Below are positions 32,432 to 44,600 of a stretch of 64,000 bases of DNA, piece by piece; position 1 is the first letter of the stretch, and each line of letters starts with the position of its first letter. Source of the DNA: Archivesica marissinica (lineage: Eukaryota > Mollusca > Bivalvia > Venerida > Vesicomyidae); assembly GCA_014843695.1 (NCBI GenBank), contig CM026401.1, forward strand, positions 44,899,485-44,963,484. The letters are read 5' to 3'. A program made the translations under genes and the position numbers. The notes beneath the pieces were generated by a model. That model searched no databases, was not told where the DNA came from, and saw only the letters and a program-made list of their open reading frames with translations.

Positions 32432-32554
32432 ATCCAACCTGGCGTCTATTCATCAAGTGCACTGACAAAGGCATATCATGCTATTAGAGACATGGGTTTG
32501 CCAGTAAAACCGACAGCAAGACAGTATGGTGTGCCACTCTTCACATTAAGTGAC
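32432..32554 (+). pseudogene. Relic encoding a psq-type helix-turn-helix segment
   Basis: Translation shows SSSALTKAYHAIRDMGLPVK, then PTARQYGVPLFTLSD. The pattern AL..A...I...G.PV..AARQYGVP..TL.D is that of the psq HTH found in pipsqueak proteins and in pogo/Tigger and jerky-like transposases, where it binds DNA. After TLSD the similarity stops (expected RV.G) and a stop follows within about 26 codons. No clear acceptor or donor borders it. I read it as a fragment of a domesticated or dead pogo-like gene, but a real exon of a distant gene cannot be excluded. Confidence 0.5.
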
Positions 32555-32559
32555 ATTTC

Positions 32560-33130
32560 TCTCCATATCACAACTTACCTCATATTGAAGAGTAATCATA
32601 ATTTGTTGGGTGTTAAATTCCTCCGTTTCGAGTAACAATTATCACTATGCCCAATGTTAATTAGTATTTTGGAACTTAACTGTAATCAACATTTCTGTTA
32701 CATGAATTTTCAAGATCGGCCGATAATAGGTACTTTTTTCGACGCCATATTGAAATCACAAGCGAGTGAAAGTGTATTTTATTTTGAAAATTTGTTATGC
32801 AATCTCAGTTTAGACAATTGCATTAAATGCAGAAATGATCATTTTACTTAGTAATATTATTCCACTTGCCGTAAAAGAGACTGACTAGAAGACATTCACC
32901 GAAAAGCATTAGACGGCCGATTACCGGTACGCCAATGGTATATATGGAACCCCTTTCAACCCTTCCGCCGCAATTGCTGGGACTATTTTAGATTTACAGC
33001 ACGCTATATCTGCTTGCATGCCAATATACAGGGTATCACAGAAAACATTGTAACGCTCAATGATTCCTAAATATATTATCATAATTATTACAGATATTAT
33101 TATTAGTATCAATTAAAATTCAATTATTCG
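32560..33130. other. No recognised feature
   Basis: AT-rich unique sequence. Confidence 0.5.
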
Positions 33131-33137
33131 AATTTTA

Positions 33138-33167
33138 TGACGTCATAATTATTTAACGATGACGTCA
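33138..33167. promoter_or_regulatory. Two perfect CRE palindromes 22 bp apart
   Basis: TGACGTCA at 33138-33145 and 33160-33167, both within TATGACGTCATAA-like contexts. A third lies at 32029-32036. Function is not shown. Confidence 0.3.
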
Positions 33168-33359
33168 TAAATCACAGCAGTTCTTTTCACAATTCATGAA
33201 GAAAAATATTCGTCTGTAGTAGTATCTCTATCATGCAAATAAATACATCTTTTAAGCAAACAATAATAATAATAGTTTATATTCCTCAATACGAAGAGCC
33301 TAATATATATATGATATATATTATATCATAATAATATGAAATACTAAGGTAGGCCTAAT

Positions 33360-33515
33360 AATAAGGTCCGGTGTTCGAGCCCCGCTGGAGCTGTTACGAT
33401 TGTGCCCTTAGGCAAGTCATTTAAATTCCACGTTGCCTCTTCACTCTCCCTCGTAGCGATGGATTCCATCAGAAATTAGGCCTCGAGAGTGATTAATAAA
33501 AGTTGTAAGCAATAA
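33360..33515 (+). mobile_element. SINE family B, head missing
   Basis: Begins near the B box (GTTCGAGCCCCGCTGGAGC); the tail GAGTGATTAATAAAAGTTG is kept, followed by TATAATTA repeats. Confidence 0.8.
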
Positions 33516-34125
33516 TTATATAATATATAATTATATAATATATAATTATATAATTATATTTGTATAAATTAATAATAAATACTTTATTTTACGAGAAAAC
33601 TCATTTAAAGTTAATATACCCATGGGACCTCAACATTTAAAGCTGAAAAGTAGAGAAACTACATAATACTATGTTATGGAATAGGATGATATAAGGAATT
33701 GGCTAGTAGAGTAGAAAAGTGGAATGAAACAATTAATGACAATGAATCTATATAACAATGTGCAGATATATAAGGAACACAAAATACAGACATGTAAACA
33801 AATACGCTTGTATACCAAATGTATGAACAAGCACAAGGCACATCCTCCTTAAATGTGAAAATATGAATCCCAGGTCCATTGTTCGTTGATTGTGTCATGG
33901 GGTGGGGCATTTGGATCGGACACGACGACAACATCAAATCGAGCTAAAATAAATTTTAAAATAAAATAAAAGCGGGGGGGGGGGAATTCAGCATCAATAA
34001 TATTAATTATTACCTATTGCTGTTAATTTGTTCGTCAATGTTCGTAAATCATTTTCTTTAAAGCATCAGGGGAGGACAATATCTAATGTTGCAAGAACTT
34101 GTGTCCAACCCTTATGTTTTTTATA

Positions 34126-34130
<5 letters not shown>
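33516..34130. other. AT-rich unassigned sequence
   Basis: Begins with (ATAATTATAT)n. A G-run lies at 33974-33984. No gene seen. Confidence 0.5.

Positions 34131-34165
<35 letters not shown>
34131..34165. repeat. (TA)n microsatellite
   Basis: About 17 TA units. Confidence 0.95.
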
Positions 34166-34169
<4 letters not shown>

Positions 34170-34217
34170 CATAATTTATATTTGTGTAAAAATGTGTCAA
34201 AGAGCAATAACATATGA

Positions 34218-34833
34218 TTAAAGCAGCATTAAATCGTAATAAAGGATGTGTTGGGTAAAATATAAATACAAATATGTGTGTGTTTACAAAAATCGAAATA
34301 GTCGCTCAGAAACGATAAAATTCCAATAAATTTTTAAACAGTCGTATACGCGAATTTGTTTATCAACACACGAACTGTAAACACGCACAGCGCGCATGCG
34401 TGAAACAACAGCGGATGTAGAAAACAACGTATATAGTTTGAACATGAAAGACTATCTATCTATCTTCCTCTAATATCGAACTCCTCGCGGGGATGTAGAA
34501 ATTTCCCTAAAAGACTTAGCTAACAGAGGTATGAATCAACATATCAAGTAATTTAATTTTAAAAAAGACAATGTGGAACAAATGGGGACGATGCATTCCG
34601 AATGTAAACAAGTGCGGACGATGCGTTCCGGTTGAAAACATGTGCGTGACCGATCGACTCGGAAAGTCCTACTTTCGGTTTCGAGTTTGTTTTATCGCAA
34701 AAAAAACACTGTTTACCAAATGAACATAAGCATACAAAGTATAATGTTAGAATGTGTAGCAGCATTGCTACCCATATGCAAAAATTGAATTTTTCAAGTA
34801 TCTTTTATTTCATACGATGTAATGCTGCTTTAA
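34218..34833 (+). mobile_element. MITE related to family I, ~616 bp
   Basis: TTAAAGCAGCATTAAATCGT at the left and TACGATGTAATGCTGCTTTA(A) at the right are inverted. The interior shares CGTATACGCG-TTTGTT and TGTAAACA with family I, so it is a sister subfamily. It also holds two direct copies of GTGCGGACGATGCGTTCCG-like sequence. Confidence 0.7.
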
Positions 34834-34864
34834 ACTATGCGAAAATATGAGCACCATGTAGGCA

Positions 34865-34978
34865 TACACAGCGTCAACTCAGTTTAAATCTAAACCAAGG
34901 CATACACAGCGTCAACTCAGTTTAAATCTAAACCAAGGCATACACAGCGTCAACTCAGTTTAAATCTAAACCAACCTA
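34865..34978 (+). repeat. 38-bp repeat, three copies
   Basis: GGCATACACAGCGTCAACTC, AGTTTAAATCTAAACCAA. The three are practically identical. Confidence 0.92.
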
Positions 34979-35109
34979 ACGCAACATTTTAACAACATTT
35001 TTACATTCAGTTTAAATAATATATTTCTATATCAAATTCCTCCACTCTATCTTCACTTGAGTATAAATTTGTTATTTAGAAAGTGATGTTACATATCATC
35101 TGAAATATA

Positions 35110-35292
35110 TATTTTAAAGGTTTATTGTGTTATTTCTTAAAGGTGTATGTATATATTGTGTTATTTCTTAAAGGTGTATGTATATATTGTGTTATTTCTT
35201 AAAGGTGTATGTATATATTGTGTTATTTCTTAAAGGTGTATGTATATATTGTGTTATTTCTTAAAGGTGTATGTATATATAGTGTTATTTCT
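35110..35292 (+). repeat. 31-bp minisatellite, about 6 copies
   Basis: TGTGTTATTTCTTAAAGGTG, TATGTATATAT. Confidence 0.92.
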
Positions 35293-35303
35293 TAAATCGA
35301 GTT

Positions 35304-35592
35304 TGTGTTTTACGTTTATTTATCGTCGCTACCGGTTGCCCATATGAGCGACGCCTCCTGAAGAGATCAGTGATTTTAGATTTGTTGAGGATAGTACAAT
35401 GATACAGACAGAGACCCATTCCAGAGTCTCCTCTGGTTATTTTACTCGTACGGTGTACACCAACGACACGAGACCTCGGTTTAACGTCCCATCTGAAAGA
35501 CCGTTAATTTTATTAGTGTCAGACGGGGGATCGAACCTGCGATCCCTGGATTACCAGTCCAGCGTGTTACCACTGGACTACAGATCCGTCTG
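35304..35592 (-). mobile_element. SINE family A with 11-bp target site duplication
   Basis: 289 bp, full length. TAAATCGAGTT is present directly before (35293-35303) and after (35593-35603). It inserted in the last unit of the 31-bp array, so it is younger than that array. Confidence 0.9.
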
Positions 35593-35750
35593 TAAATCGA
35601 GTTATCATTTGATTGTGGAAGTAATGGTGACATTGGAGAAAATGGAGAAAATATATAATATATATAATATAATAACGACTGGGTGGGGGGAATGATACTG
35701 TGGGTGTTATAGCTGCTAGCTATTTGGAGAATTAGATATCTGTATATATA

Positions 35751-35968
35751 CTAGAGGACATAGAAAACGCACACTTCGGGTAAGTGTGTTTTCACATGAA
35801 AAACAATAACTATATAAATACATAGTTTTAAACATTTTGGAATATTTTTACTTGTTCAGTTTGTGTTTTGTAATAAAGATGTGATATATCTTTGATGGAA
35901 TCCTTCGTATTTCGTTTTCATGTAATAATAATCATATAATGTAGGTGTGCATTTTCTATGTCCTCCAG
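35751..35968. mobile_element. MITE family K, single short copy (218 bp)
   Basis: Ends CTAGAGGACATAGAAAACGC and, inverted, CTGGAGGACATAGAAAATGC. TA on the left (35749-35750) and, once the SINE-D insertion is taken out, TA on the right (36257-36258). TA sites and short TIRs fit Tc1/mariner-type MITEs. Confidence 0.8.
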
Positions 35969-35969
35969 T

Positions 35970-36243
35970 TATGTTATGTTATATGTTATATTTCGGGTTT
36001 TACGCCTGCATCAGCACCATTTTGGGCTATATCGCCGGCGGGCAGTTTACCTAACAACACCTTTCCTGGGCAGGCTCCAGCGGTTAACCAGTACTTGGGT
36101 GCACCAACCTCCATAAGAAACTGCCAACTTTTTCATATAAATGAGACACGGCCTGAGCGGGGCTCGAACCCGTGACCATCAGTGATGATAGGTTACAGTG
36201 GTATACAAGTCAGCGACCTTAACCACTCGACCACGGAGGCGGA
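35970..36243 (-). mobile_element. SINE family D with 14-bp target site duplication
   Basis: Full length. CTATGTCCTCCAGT stands on both sides (35956-35969 and 36244-36257), copied from the end of MITE K. The tail is (ATGTT)n-like. Clear evidence of target-primed retroposition. Confidence 0.9.
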
Positions 36244-36259
36244 CTATGTCCTCCAGTAT

Positions 36260-36767
36260 AGTTCATACCCCGATGGAAACTATTAACCCGCGATTCATTC
36301 CTTAAAACAGGCATGCTATGGTTTCTCCAATAGGTCGCAACAGTGGTGAAATTTAATTTCATGATATAAATTAGATTGTATAAACCAATTTATGAAAAGA
36401 AAAGTAACGAAATATGGGAATGTTCGTTCATAAACGCCGTTAAGCTAAATACTAAGATATACAAGGCCGCAATGGTAGCAAGTAGAATTATACATGCAAT
36501 CACGTATAGCATCATAGCTGTCATTTGCTCAATATAGTCACGTGTTCATCTTGATATGTTATCAATTAAATTCATTTACTGATTCTCAGCAGATTTCCAG
36601 GAATGGATACAATCCTTTGTAGTACTGTCTACGTTAGGGTGCGGAGGATACATCTCGCGTTTAAGTCCAATTCTAGCGCGTTAGTTTTCTCTACAACACG
36701 TCCAGAATTTAGATGTTCGCTAGACCTTCGCAAGTGCACATTCCATTTTGAAACTCACTGTTTCAAG
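36260..36767. other. No recognised feature
   Basis: Unique sequence with no frame or repeat I can support. Confidence 0.5.
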
Positions 36768-37018
36768 TCGTGATACCGCAGCGGTAGCGTGTTCGCTTCA
36801 GGTGTGAAAGGCACGGTGTTCGCGGCCAGCTGTAGCCATTAACATGTAGCAATTAAGATGTAGCCATTAAGATGGTGCTCTCAGGCAAGGCACTTATATT
36901 CCACATTGTCTCTTTTCTCTCCGTCATGACGATGAATTCCTTCACGAATGAGGTTTCGAGAGCGATAAAACGTTGTAAGAACTTGTTTCGAAATCGAGCT
37001 AAAACAAATTTGCATTAA
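36768..37018 (+). mobile_element. SINE family B, diverged full-length copy
   Basis: Head AAGTCGTGATACCGCAGCGG, anticodon loop TTCAGGT. GTAGCCATTAA-type insertions after the B box (a triplicated 16-bp motif), usual tail. Confidence 0.8.
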
Positions 37019-37057
37019 CGAGTAAACGAAACTCATGTGCGCATTGTTTTGCGTTGC

Positions 37058-37550
37058 TTAAAGCGACACTACATCGGTGAAATCGCAAATATCTACAGAA
37101 TGTATTTTCCTATTATATGGTATAATTGTTTTCTAAATATTTGCCTCAAAAGATGAGTATTTCAACTAATTAATAAAGGTCGTATACGACATTTGTTGAC
37201 ATAACAAACTAATGTGAATAGGGTCAACATGCAATGTGTACATCCTGAATAGCACGATTTATGGTACATATTTACAGTTATATCTAACCCCTGTGCCTGT
37301 ACATATTTATTTTAGACTAATACGACTTAAAATTTTCTAAGCGACAGTAACAGGTATAGACTCCAATAATAAACACACGTCAATTCAGGAGCATAGCTGA
37401 CCGTGATATGAAATCCTACTTTCACTTTTAAGAGTTTGTATACAACAAAGCACTGTTTATGTATAGTTAGTGTTCGAATTATTTTGGAAGAAATTGTAGT
37501 ATCAAATGATGCTATTTATATATATTTTTTGTGATGTAATGTCGCTTTAA
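37058..37550 (+). mobile_element. MITE family I, full length, at the 3' end of the GPCR gene
   Basis: 493 bp from TTAAAGCGACACTACATC to GATGTAATGTCGCTTTAA: inverted ends of about 17 bp with TTAA at both edges. It ends 20 bases from the GPCR stop codon, so it must form the first part of that gene's 3' UTR. Confidence 0.8.
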
Positions 37551-37569
37551 CTTGTCCAATGTTCGTCTA

Positions 37570-38699
37570 TTACGAACTAAAGCCACTAAGCGTAAACGTG
37601 TGAGCTTTCCAAAAACAGAACAGTTTTTTATATTCTAGTTTAAATCGTTTATTCATTATCCCGTATATTATTGGGTTACAACCGCTATTCGCGTAGCCCA
37701 TTAGCAAGGTAAACATGTGAAACTCTCGTGGGACATACCCATGATAGTAGATAGATATCAACATACTAACACAGTATGGTAGCCAGCATATCACAAATAA
37801 TAACACCACAACAATGAGCGACACTGCCAGGCTTACTTCTTCGCGTCTACGCATTTTGTCTTTTCCGTTAGACCGCATTTGTGCTTGATCTTTTGTTGCG
37901 ACAGAACGGTTTGAATTTGTAATATTCATTGAAACTTCAGTTCTGAAATTCACTGTAACCGGTGCACGACGTTCGTTTGCTGTTTTCGAATTGGCGTTCC
38001 AGCGTGGATGCAATAAATTATTATCAATTGTATTTGAGTTTGGCTCAATTCCATTTGCATCTTCAAGTTGTGATTCCTTATGTGTGTCTGTGTTTGACTT
38101 ATAAACATCGAACACTTTGTTTATGTTCGTGTTTTGTGTAGTGTTCTGATTAATTAAAGACGCATTCGATTCATTAGAAGATTCATTAGATAAGCCATCC
38201 GTATTTGAGCTGTTTCGGACGACACCTTCGATATTTATATGATCTCGGTCAGTGGTCGGTGTATTCGTCGGTTCTGTTTCCGGTTCCGGGAATGTTTTGT
38301 TTTTCATCGTTACACTTTGTATATCGTTATTGTCTTTCACTTGTTCTCCTAGTTGATTGACCGTACCATTGTTCTCCGCGAGTTTTGAATTTTGTACATC
38401 TGTCGTGTCATCTACATTGTATTCCGGTGTGTCGTTTGCGCTGTACATAGTTGAAGATACTGCAGGTTTGCATGAGGATTTCACCTTGCGGCTGCTTTGC
38501 CTTACCGATCTTATTATACAGATGTTGCAGAAGGTCATCACGCTGAACGGTATCCCAAAGCAACAACCAATCATAGCATAGGCATACGTCATATTGTTCA
38601 CCCAATCAGCGAAGCAGAACGAATGAGAGGGCGTGTATACGTACTGCGACCAGCCCAGCAACGGGGGTGACGACAGGAGAGCCGAGGCGGATACTGTAC
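37570..38699 (-). CDS. GPCR exon 3 (TM4 to C terminus)
   Basis: 1130 bases, acceptor TTTACTTTAG just above 38699, stop TAA at 37572-37570. It encodes residues 146-520 plus two bases of Gly145. The third cytoplasmic loop is about 220 residues, very rich in Asn, Ser, Thr, Asp and Glu and probably disordered. It ends in the basic KDKMRRREE, a typical G protein contact region before TM6. The tail after helix 8 is only about 20 residues. There is no ATG near the exon start: it is an internal exon. Confidence 0.9.
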
Positions 38700-41600
38700 C
38701 TAAAGTAAAAAAACGACGTTATTAAATACACGTGCAACACGTTGTCATTGTTCATGTCCCAGATTGCACCTATATTTGTTTGTTTATTTTGGTGGCTTAA
38801 AGTCCAGAGGACAGCTTTGGACATATAGCGACTCTCCCGCTATTATTGGAAGACCACGGGTGCCCCTCCGAGCAGTATTTCAGACATGGACGTTCACCCG
38901 AACAGAACCACAGACCTTCCCCAAACAGGCTGGATAGTTTCCCCACGTGAACAATTGCTTTGCATGATCGATGAATTACTTTGTGAAATTTATTATGTAT
39001 CATCTTGCCTGCTGCCATTTCAGAAGTTTGTTCTGAATATTAGTATTATTTTATATTGTTTAAAGCGACACTACATCAGTGAAAACGCAAATATTTACAG
39101 TAATTTCCTATTATATGGTATCAATAATTAAGCGTCGTATACGCGGTTTGTTGAGATAAGAACATAATGTAAATAGAGTCTACATCCTGAATAACACGAT
39201 TTATCGTACAGATCTACCGCTTTATCTCACATGTGTGCCTATGTATTTTTAGTGTTTTACGTGTATTTATCGTCGCTACCGGTTGGCCATATGAGCGACG
39301 CCTCCTGAAGAGATTAGTCATTTTAGATGTTGGAGAATAGTGCATTGATTCTCTGAGTATGTGGGTTCAGGTAAAATGAAGTCAATATTTCCAATATATT
39401 TTACTCCAACGAATGCCAAATGCCTTGATGTATACGTATACTCAATGGGGATAACAATGAAGGATAGTCTGTGTGCATTAGTAAGTTCCGGTTAAAATAA
39501 CGAACTATATGAATGTATAGGTATATGTAGTTAATGGACGACAGATAGGCTTTATGGTAGCAACGTATTATTATGTTCGACCTATGACATATACAAATTA
39601 AAATTTGTTTATACATTTTACACAGAATCTAGATTCATGAATGAAAAACGGATTAGAACCGAAAGCTATCATAGCTTATAGAGGTCTTCTCCTATAGCAA
39701 GGTACTTAATGCAATTGCGATATGACAGTGTTTTAATATTTTCTAATCTACTAATTTCAATTTGAAATAATGGTAGGTAAACGTTTTAATCATGAACTGT
39801 AATTTAAAATATCAATAAGATAAAGAGATCATTAAGGTGAAACAAGTATATATAGCAATTAATTTAGAAGGTTGAAATTGAGATTGACTCAGAAGAAAGG
39901 AGAAATGATAGAACAAGGAACATGATAGATTCATTCGGATAGTTCAATGGTAGAGGCAAGCATGCAACACTTAGTGAACATATGAACGGATCTGTATTGT
40001 AGCAGTAACACGCTGGAATGGTAATCCAGGGATGGCAGGTTCGATCCCCCGTCTGACCCTAATAAAATTAACAGTCTTTCATATGGGACTTTAAACCGAG
40101 GTCTCGTGTCGGTGCTTTACACCGTGCTCGTAAAAGAACCAGAGGAGACTCTGGAATGTGTCACTGTCTGTATCATTGCACTATCCTCCAACAATCTAAA
40201 ATGACTAATCTCTTCAAGAGGCGTCGCTCATATGGGCAATCGGTAGCGTAGGTAGGATAGTGCATGATACAGACAGAGTCTCCTCTGGTTCTTTTACGTG
40301 CACGGTGTAAAGCACCGACACGAGACCTCGGTTTAACGTCCCATCTGAAAGACTGTTAATTTTTATTAGCGTCAGACGGGGGATTACCAGTACAGCGTGT
40401 TACCACTGGACTACAGATCCGTCTGTATGTATGTATTTATTTTTAGCCTAATCTTATTTAAATTATCTCTAAGCGACAGTATCACGCGTTTAGTTTAGAC
40501 TCCAATGACAAACAAACGTCAATTCAGGAGCATAGGTGATCGTATATGAACTCCTAGTTTCACTTTTCACAGTGTGTAGATTACAACCACACTGTTTATT
40601 GATTCAATGTTAGTGTTGGAATGTACTCGGAAAAATTTGTATTAGCAATACATTTATACGTGAATAAAATACATTGTTTTACTTTTTGCGATATAATGTC
40701 GCTTTAAACATATATTTTAGTGCCTCTTCAATATTCAAAATACAGGCAAAATGCTTGAGCCACAACTCACAACTTCACAAGTGCAAATCACATTAGAAAT
40801 CGACCCTCACAAATAACTGTTGTAACAATTTAGCATCATTAAGGCTACGAAAACACGCTAGTAACGTTTAAGCCAATGTATATATTTGTAAGTTCTCTGC
40901 GTTACATCGTATAACAGACGGATCTGTAGTCCAGTGGTTAACACGTTGGACTGGTAATCCAGGGATCGCAGGTTCGATCCCCCGTCTGACGCTAATAAAA
41001 TTAACCGTTTTTCAGATGGGACGTTAAACCGAGGTCTCGTGTCGGTGCTTTACACCGTGCACGTAAAAGAACCAGAGGAGACTCTGGAATGGGTATCTCT
41101 CTGTATCATTGCACTATCCTCCACAAATCTAAAATGACTAATCTCTTCAGGAGGCGTCGCTCATATGGGCAACCGGTAGCGACGATAAATAAACATTCAT
41201 TGGAGTAACATATATTGGAAATGTATTTTACAGACTTGACTTCATTTTACCTGAACCCACACACTCAGAGAAGCATTGCACTATTCTCCAACATCTAAAA
41301 TGACTAATCTCTTCAGGAGGCGTCGCTCATATGGGTAACCGGTAGCGACGATAATAACATTCTGGAGTAACAATATTGGAAATGTATTTTACAGACGACT
41401 TCATTTTACCTGAACCCACACACTCAGAGAACATTGCACTATTCTCCAACATCTAAAATGACTAATCTCTTCAGGAGGCGTCGCTCATATGGGTAACCGG
41501 TAGCGACGATAAATAAACATGAAACACACACTACATCGTATAGCTGAGAACGAATGCGTTTACACTGCTTGTGTGCACAAAATACAGCGTGGATTAGGCC

Positions 41601-44600
41601 GAGTATTTCGTGCAGAAATATGTTTATGAAAGATATTAATAGAGGATAGTGTATGTGATAATCACTTCTACGCTAGGGCAACGCGAGGGCTATCCATATT
41701 TAATATTCAAACTCACATTTTATACTGAAATTCTAGAAACGAATTTGCTTATATGACAGAAATAGTTCCAATACCGGTACTTGGTACATCGGATCATAGG
41801 TGAATATTCACATGGATATAAGATGACGGGATCTTATGGGACTCTGTATGTCCCTCTTACTCAAAAACACATATATATTGTGTTTTTGAGTAAGAGGGAC
41901 ATACATTGTGTTTTTGAGTAAGAGGGACATACAGGGTACCATAAGATCCCGTCATCTTATATCCAGAGAAGCAGTTAAGAGCATTGCTACGGGTACATGT
42001 TTCCTAAAAATGTTTTTCATGTGCGGCTTTGCTATTTTTATCACGGATATGTGGTGGTTATTTTGCGTACATATGTCGCATTCGGTGTGAAACAGAATTA
42101 TAACATGTATGTAAATGCTGTATGTGCTCTATCCTCGCAATAAATGCTCTGTATAGCCATGGCAACAGTTGTTGAGTTGTATTTTGTGAATGGTGGTGTT
42201 AAGACGTAAACGAGATTGTGGAACGCTGAGCCCCTTACAAATACTTACAAATACTTACAAATACTTACAAATACTTACAAATACTTACAAATACTTACAA
42301 ATACTTACAAAATAGAAGCACATTCAATTACTATATTATTTATGGAAATCTACGAATATCATATAAAATGCAACGTTGGACATTTTAGAAAATGAAACAA
42401 TTGTCTTCTTCAGGAATGTCATTAAGCCACTCAGATAATAAGCCTATGCTCGTATACATATGTTCATGCTATTGTTTGCTGTAACCTCTGTGACATTGTT
42501 CAATTCGTCGCGTGTCATTGTCAGGGAATTCATGGCGCTGTATTTCGGTTCCCTTGTGGTCACCCGCAGCATCATGGCTAATGACTTGATATGTGATAGT
42601 TGAACAATTATATACCGATATAGCTTGTTGTGTGTGTTAATAGCGTAGGTGTCCTGGCTTTAATACGGTTCTAGTGTATTGGTATTTGCCAATCAGCTCC
42701 TTTCCAAATCTGATAGTGTCTTTCCTAAAACATGTTTTAATTATTTTAATTAATTTAGTATACTTTTTTCTTTAAAGTTTAAACTTTATTCATTTTACAA
42801 CGATTGCGAAGCAAGTTTTAACGACTTATATTAATCACTCTCGTTGGCGCGGGTGAAAGCGTAAAATGTGGGCATGCGTGTGGAAGGAAACCGGAGTATC
42901 CGGAGTACCCGGAGAAAACCAACCTGTCCGATCTGGCGACCACCGTACCATCTCACATGCTTCCCGGTCCGAGGATCGAACCCGGGTTGCATTGGTGAGA
43001 ACCGAGCGCACCTAACCACTGCGCTAATCGGACATTTTCTTTCACTACCATTTCCTTCTATTGAGTGTAGTTTTTCGGCATCGAGTCCAGATAAGCAACT
43101 GGAAGTCGTGATAGCGCAGTGGATGCGCGTTCGCTTCAGGTGCGAAAGGTCCGGAGTTCGAGCCCAGCTGGAGCCGTTACGAGTGTGCCCTTAGGCAAGG
43201 CATTTAAATTCCACATTGCCTCTTCTCTCTCCCTCGTGGCGATGGATTCCACCAGGAATGAGGTCTCGAGAGTGATTAATATAAGTTGAAATAAGTTGTT
43301 TCGCAATCGAGCTAAAATAAATTTGTATAAACATAAGATAAGCAACTAGTGCTGTGGTTTATATGTCTATATTATGCAATAATACAAACTGACTTCGCTG
43401 ACATATACAATGCTGTGTTTGCTCCACCGTGTATATGAATGTGCATACTCTATTTGTTAGTTCGGGGTAATGTTTGAGCAGACGGATATGTAGTCCAGTG
43501 GTTAACATGTTGGACTGGTAATCCACGGATCGCAGGTTCGATTCCCCCGTCTGACCATTATAACATTAACAGTCTTTCACATGGGACTTTAAACCGAGGT
43601 CTCGTGTCGGTGCTGTACACCGTGCACGTAAAATAACCAGAGGAGACTCTAGAATGGGTCTCTGTCTGTATCATGCACTATCCTCCAAAAATCTAAAATG
43701 ACTAATCTCTTCAGGAGGCGTCGCTCATATGGGCAACCGGTAGCGACGATAAATAAACTTAAAACACACACGATAATAAACGTCGTATACGAAGCTTTTT
43801 TATTTGTGAAAATAGCCAGATTCTGTTACAAAAATTTGGGAACAAATGATACCATATAATAGGAAATTACATTCTGTACAAATTAGCTTTTTTCCACCTA
43901 CATAGTGTCCCTTTAACCACGTTACATTAACGTAAACTGCGTGATCTTAACAGCGAGATTCTCGTTGCAGCGAGATTGTTACACTTACCAATTATCATCA
44001 GTACAGCATTCCTATTAGTGTATATGTCCATGAACTTTGCTGGCCGACAAACCATGAAGAATCTATTAATAGAAATGTTGCATAGCGACAGAACGCTGGT
44101 TACTAGGGTCATCATATTCATGAAGCCAAACAGGACGCATACATTGTCCGAGAACATCCAGTTCCCCTTGATGATTGTGTATACTGTTATGGGCATGTTC
44201 ACCGTCGCAACCAGGATGTCTGAAAAATAGTTTAAAAGAGTAAAGTTAAAAAATCTATATGCCACATATAAACTAATACATGGAAACTGTTAATTACATT
44301 CATATCGCAGTATTGCCTACTGCCCCTGCTGTGTAACATAGTCACATATACGTGCATGTGCAATTATTGATTTCCGTAATTGATATATTCATGAGTTACG
44401 ATTTTCGGTATGTGATTTGCACTCGGTGACTTAGAGGACTAAATTGTGGTAATGTAGTTATGTCTGTGTTTGTACTTTACATATATTTAGGCGGGTTTGC
44501 CGTCGCTACTAGGAGATCTGAAAAATAATTCTGAACATCAGTTAATGGCATTACATCACTGATACGAATTTGCAATCTAAAAATAGTAACAGACACAGAA

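Larger units (their letters stand above)
39059..40708 (+). mobile_element. MITE family I, interrupted by a 1.2 kb nested block
   Basis: Left part 39059-39246 (TTTAAAGCGACACTACATCA ...) and right part 40429-40708 (... GATATAATGTCGCTTTAAA) together make one element of about 470 bp. TATTTTTAG-like bases stand at both break points. The inserted block carries unit U and two opposed SINE-A copies, so the nesting order can be read. Confidence 0.75.

Noticed and set aside
38659..38661. Start codon of a short GPCR at the beginning of the 363-codon frame
   Set aside because: The triplet is TTG, not ATG; the frame continues upstream to a good acceptor and joins exon 2 in phase.
40915..40990. Functional tRNA-Thr gene
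   Set aside because: The head continues directly into the SINE body, lacks a normal acceptor stem and terminator, and recurs in about 20 SINE copies.
42868..43194. 108-codon plus-strand frame
   Set aside because: Runs through SINE-C and SINE-B sequence; no protein family.
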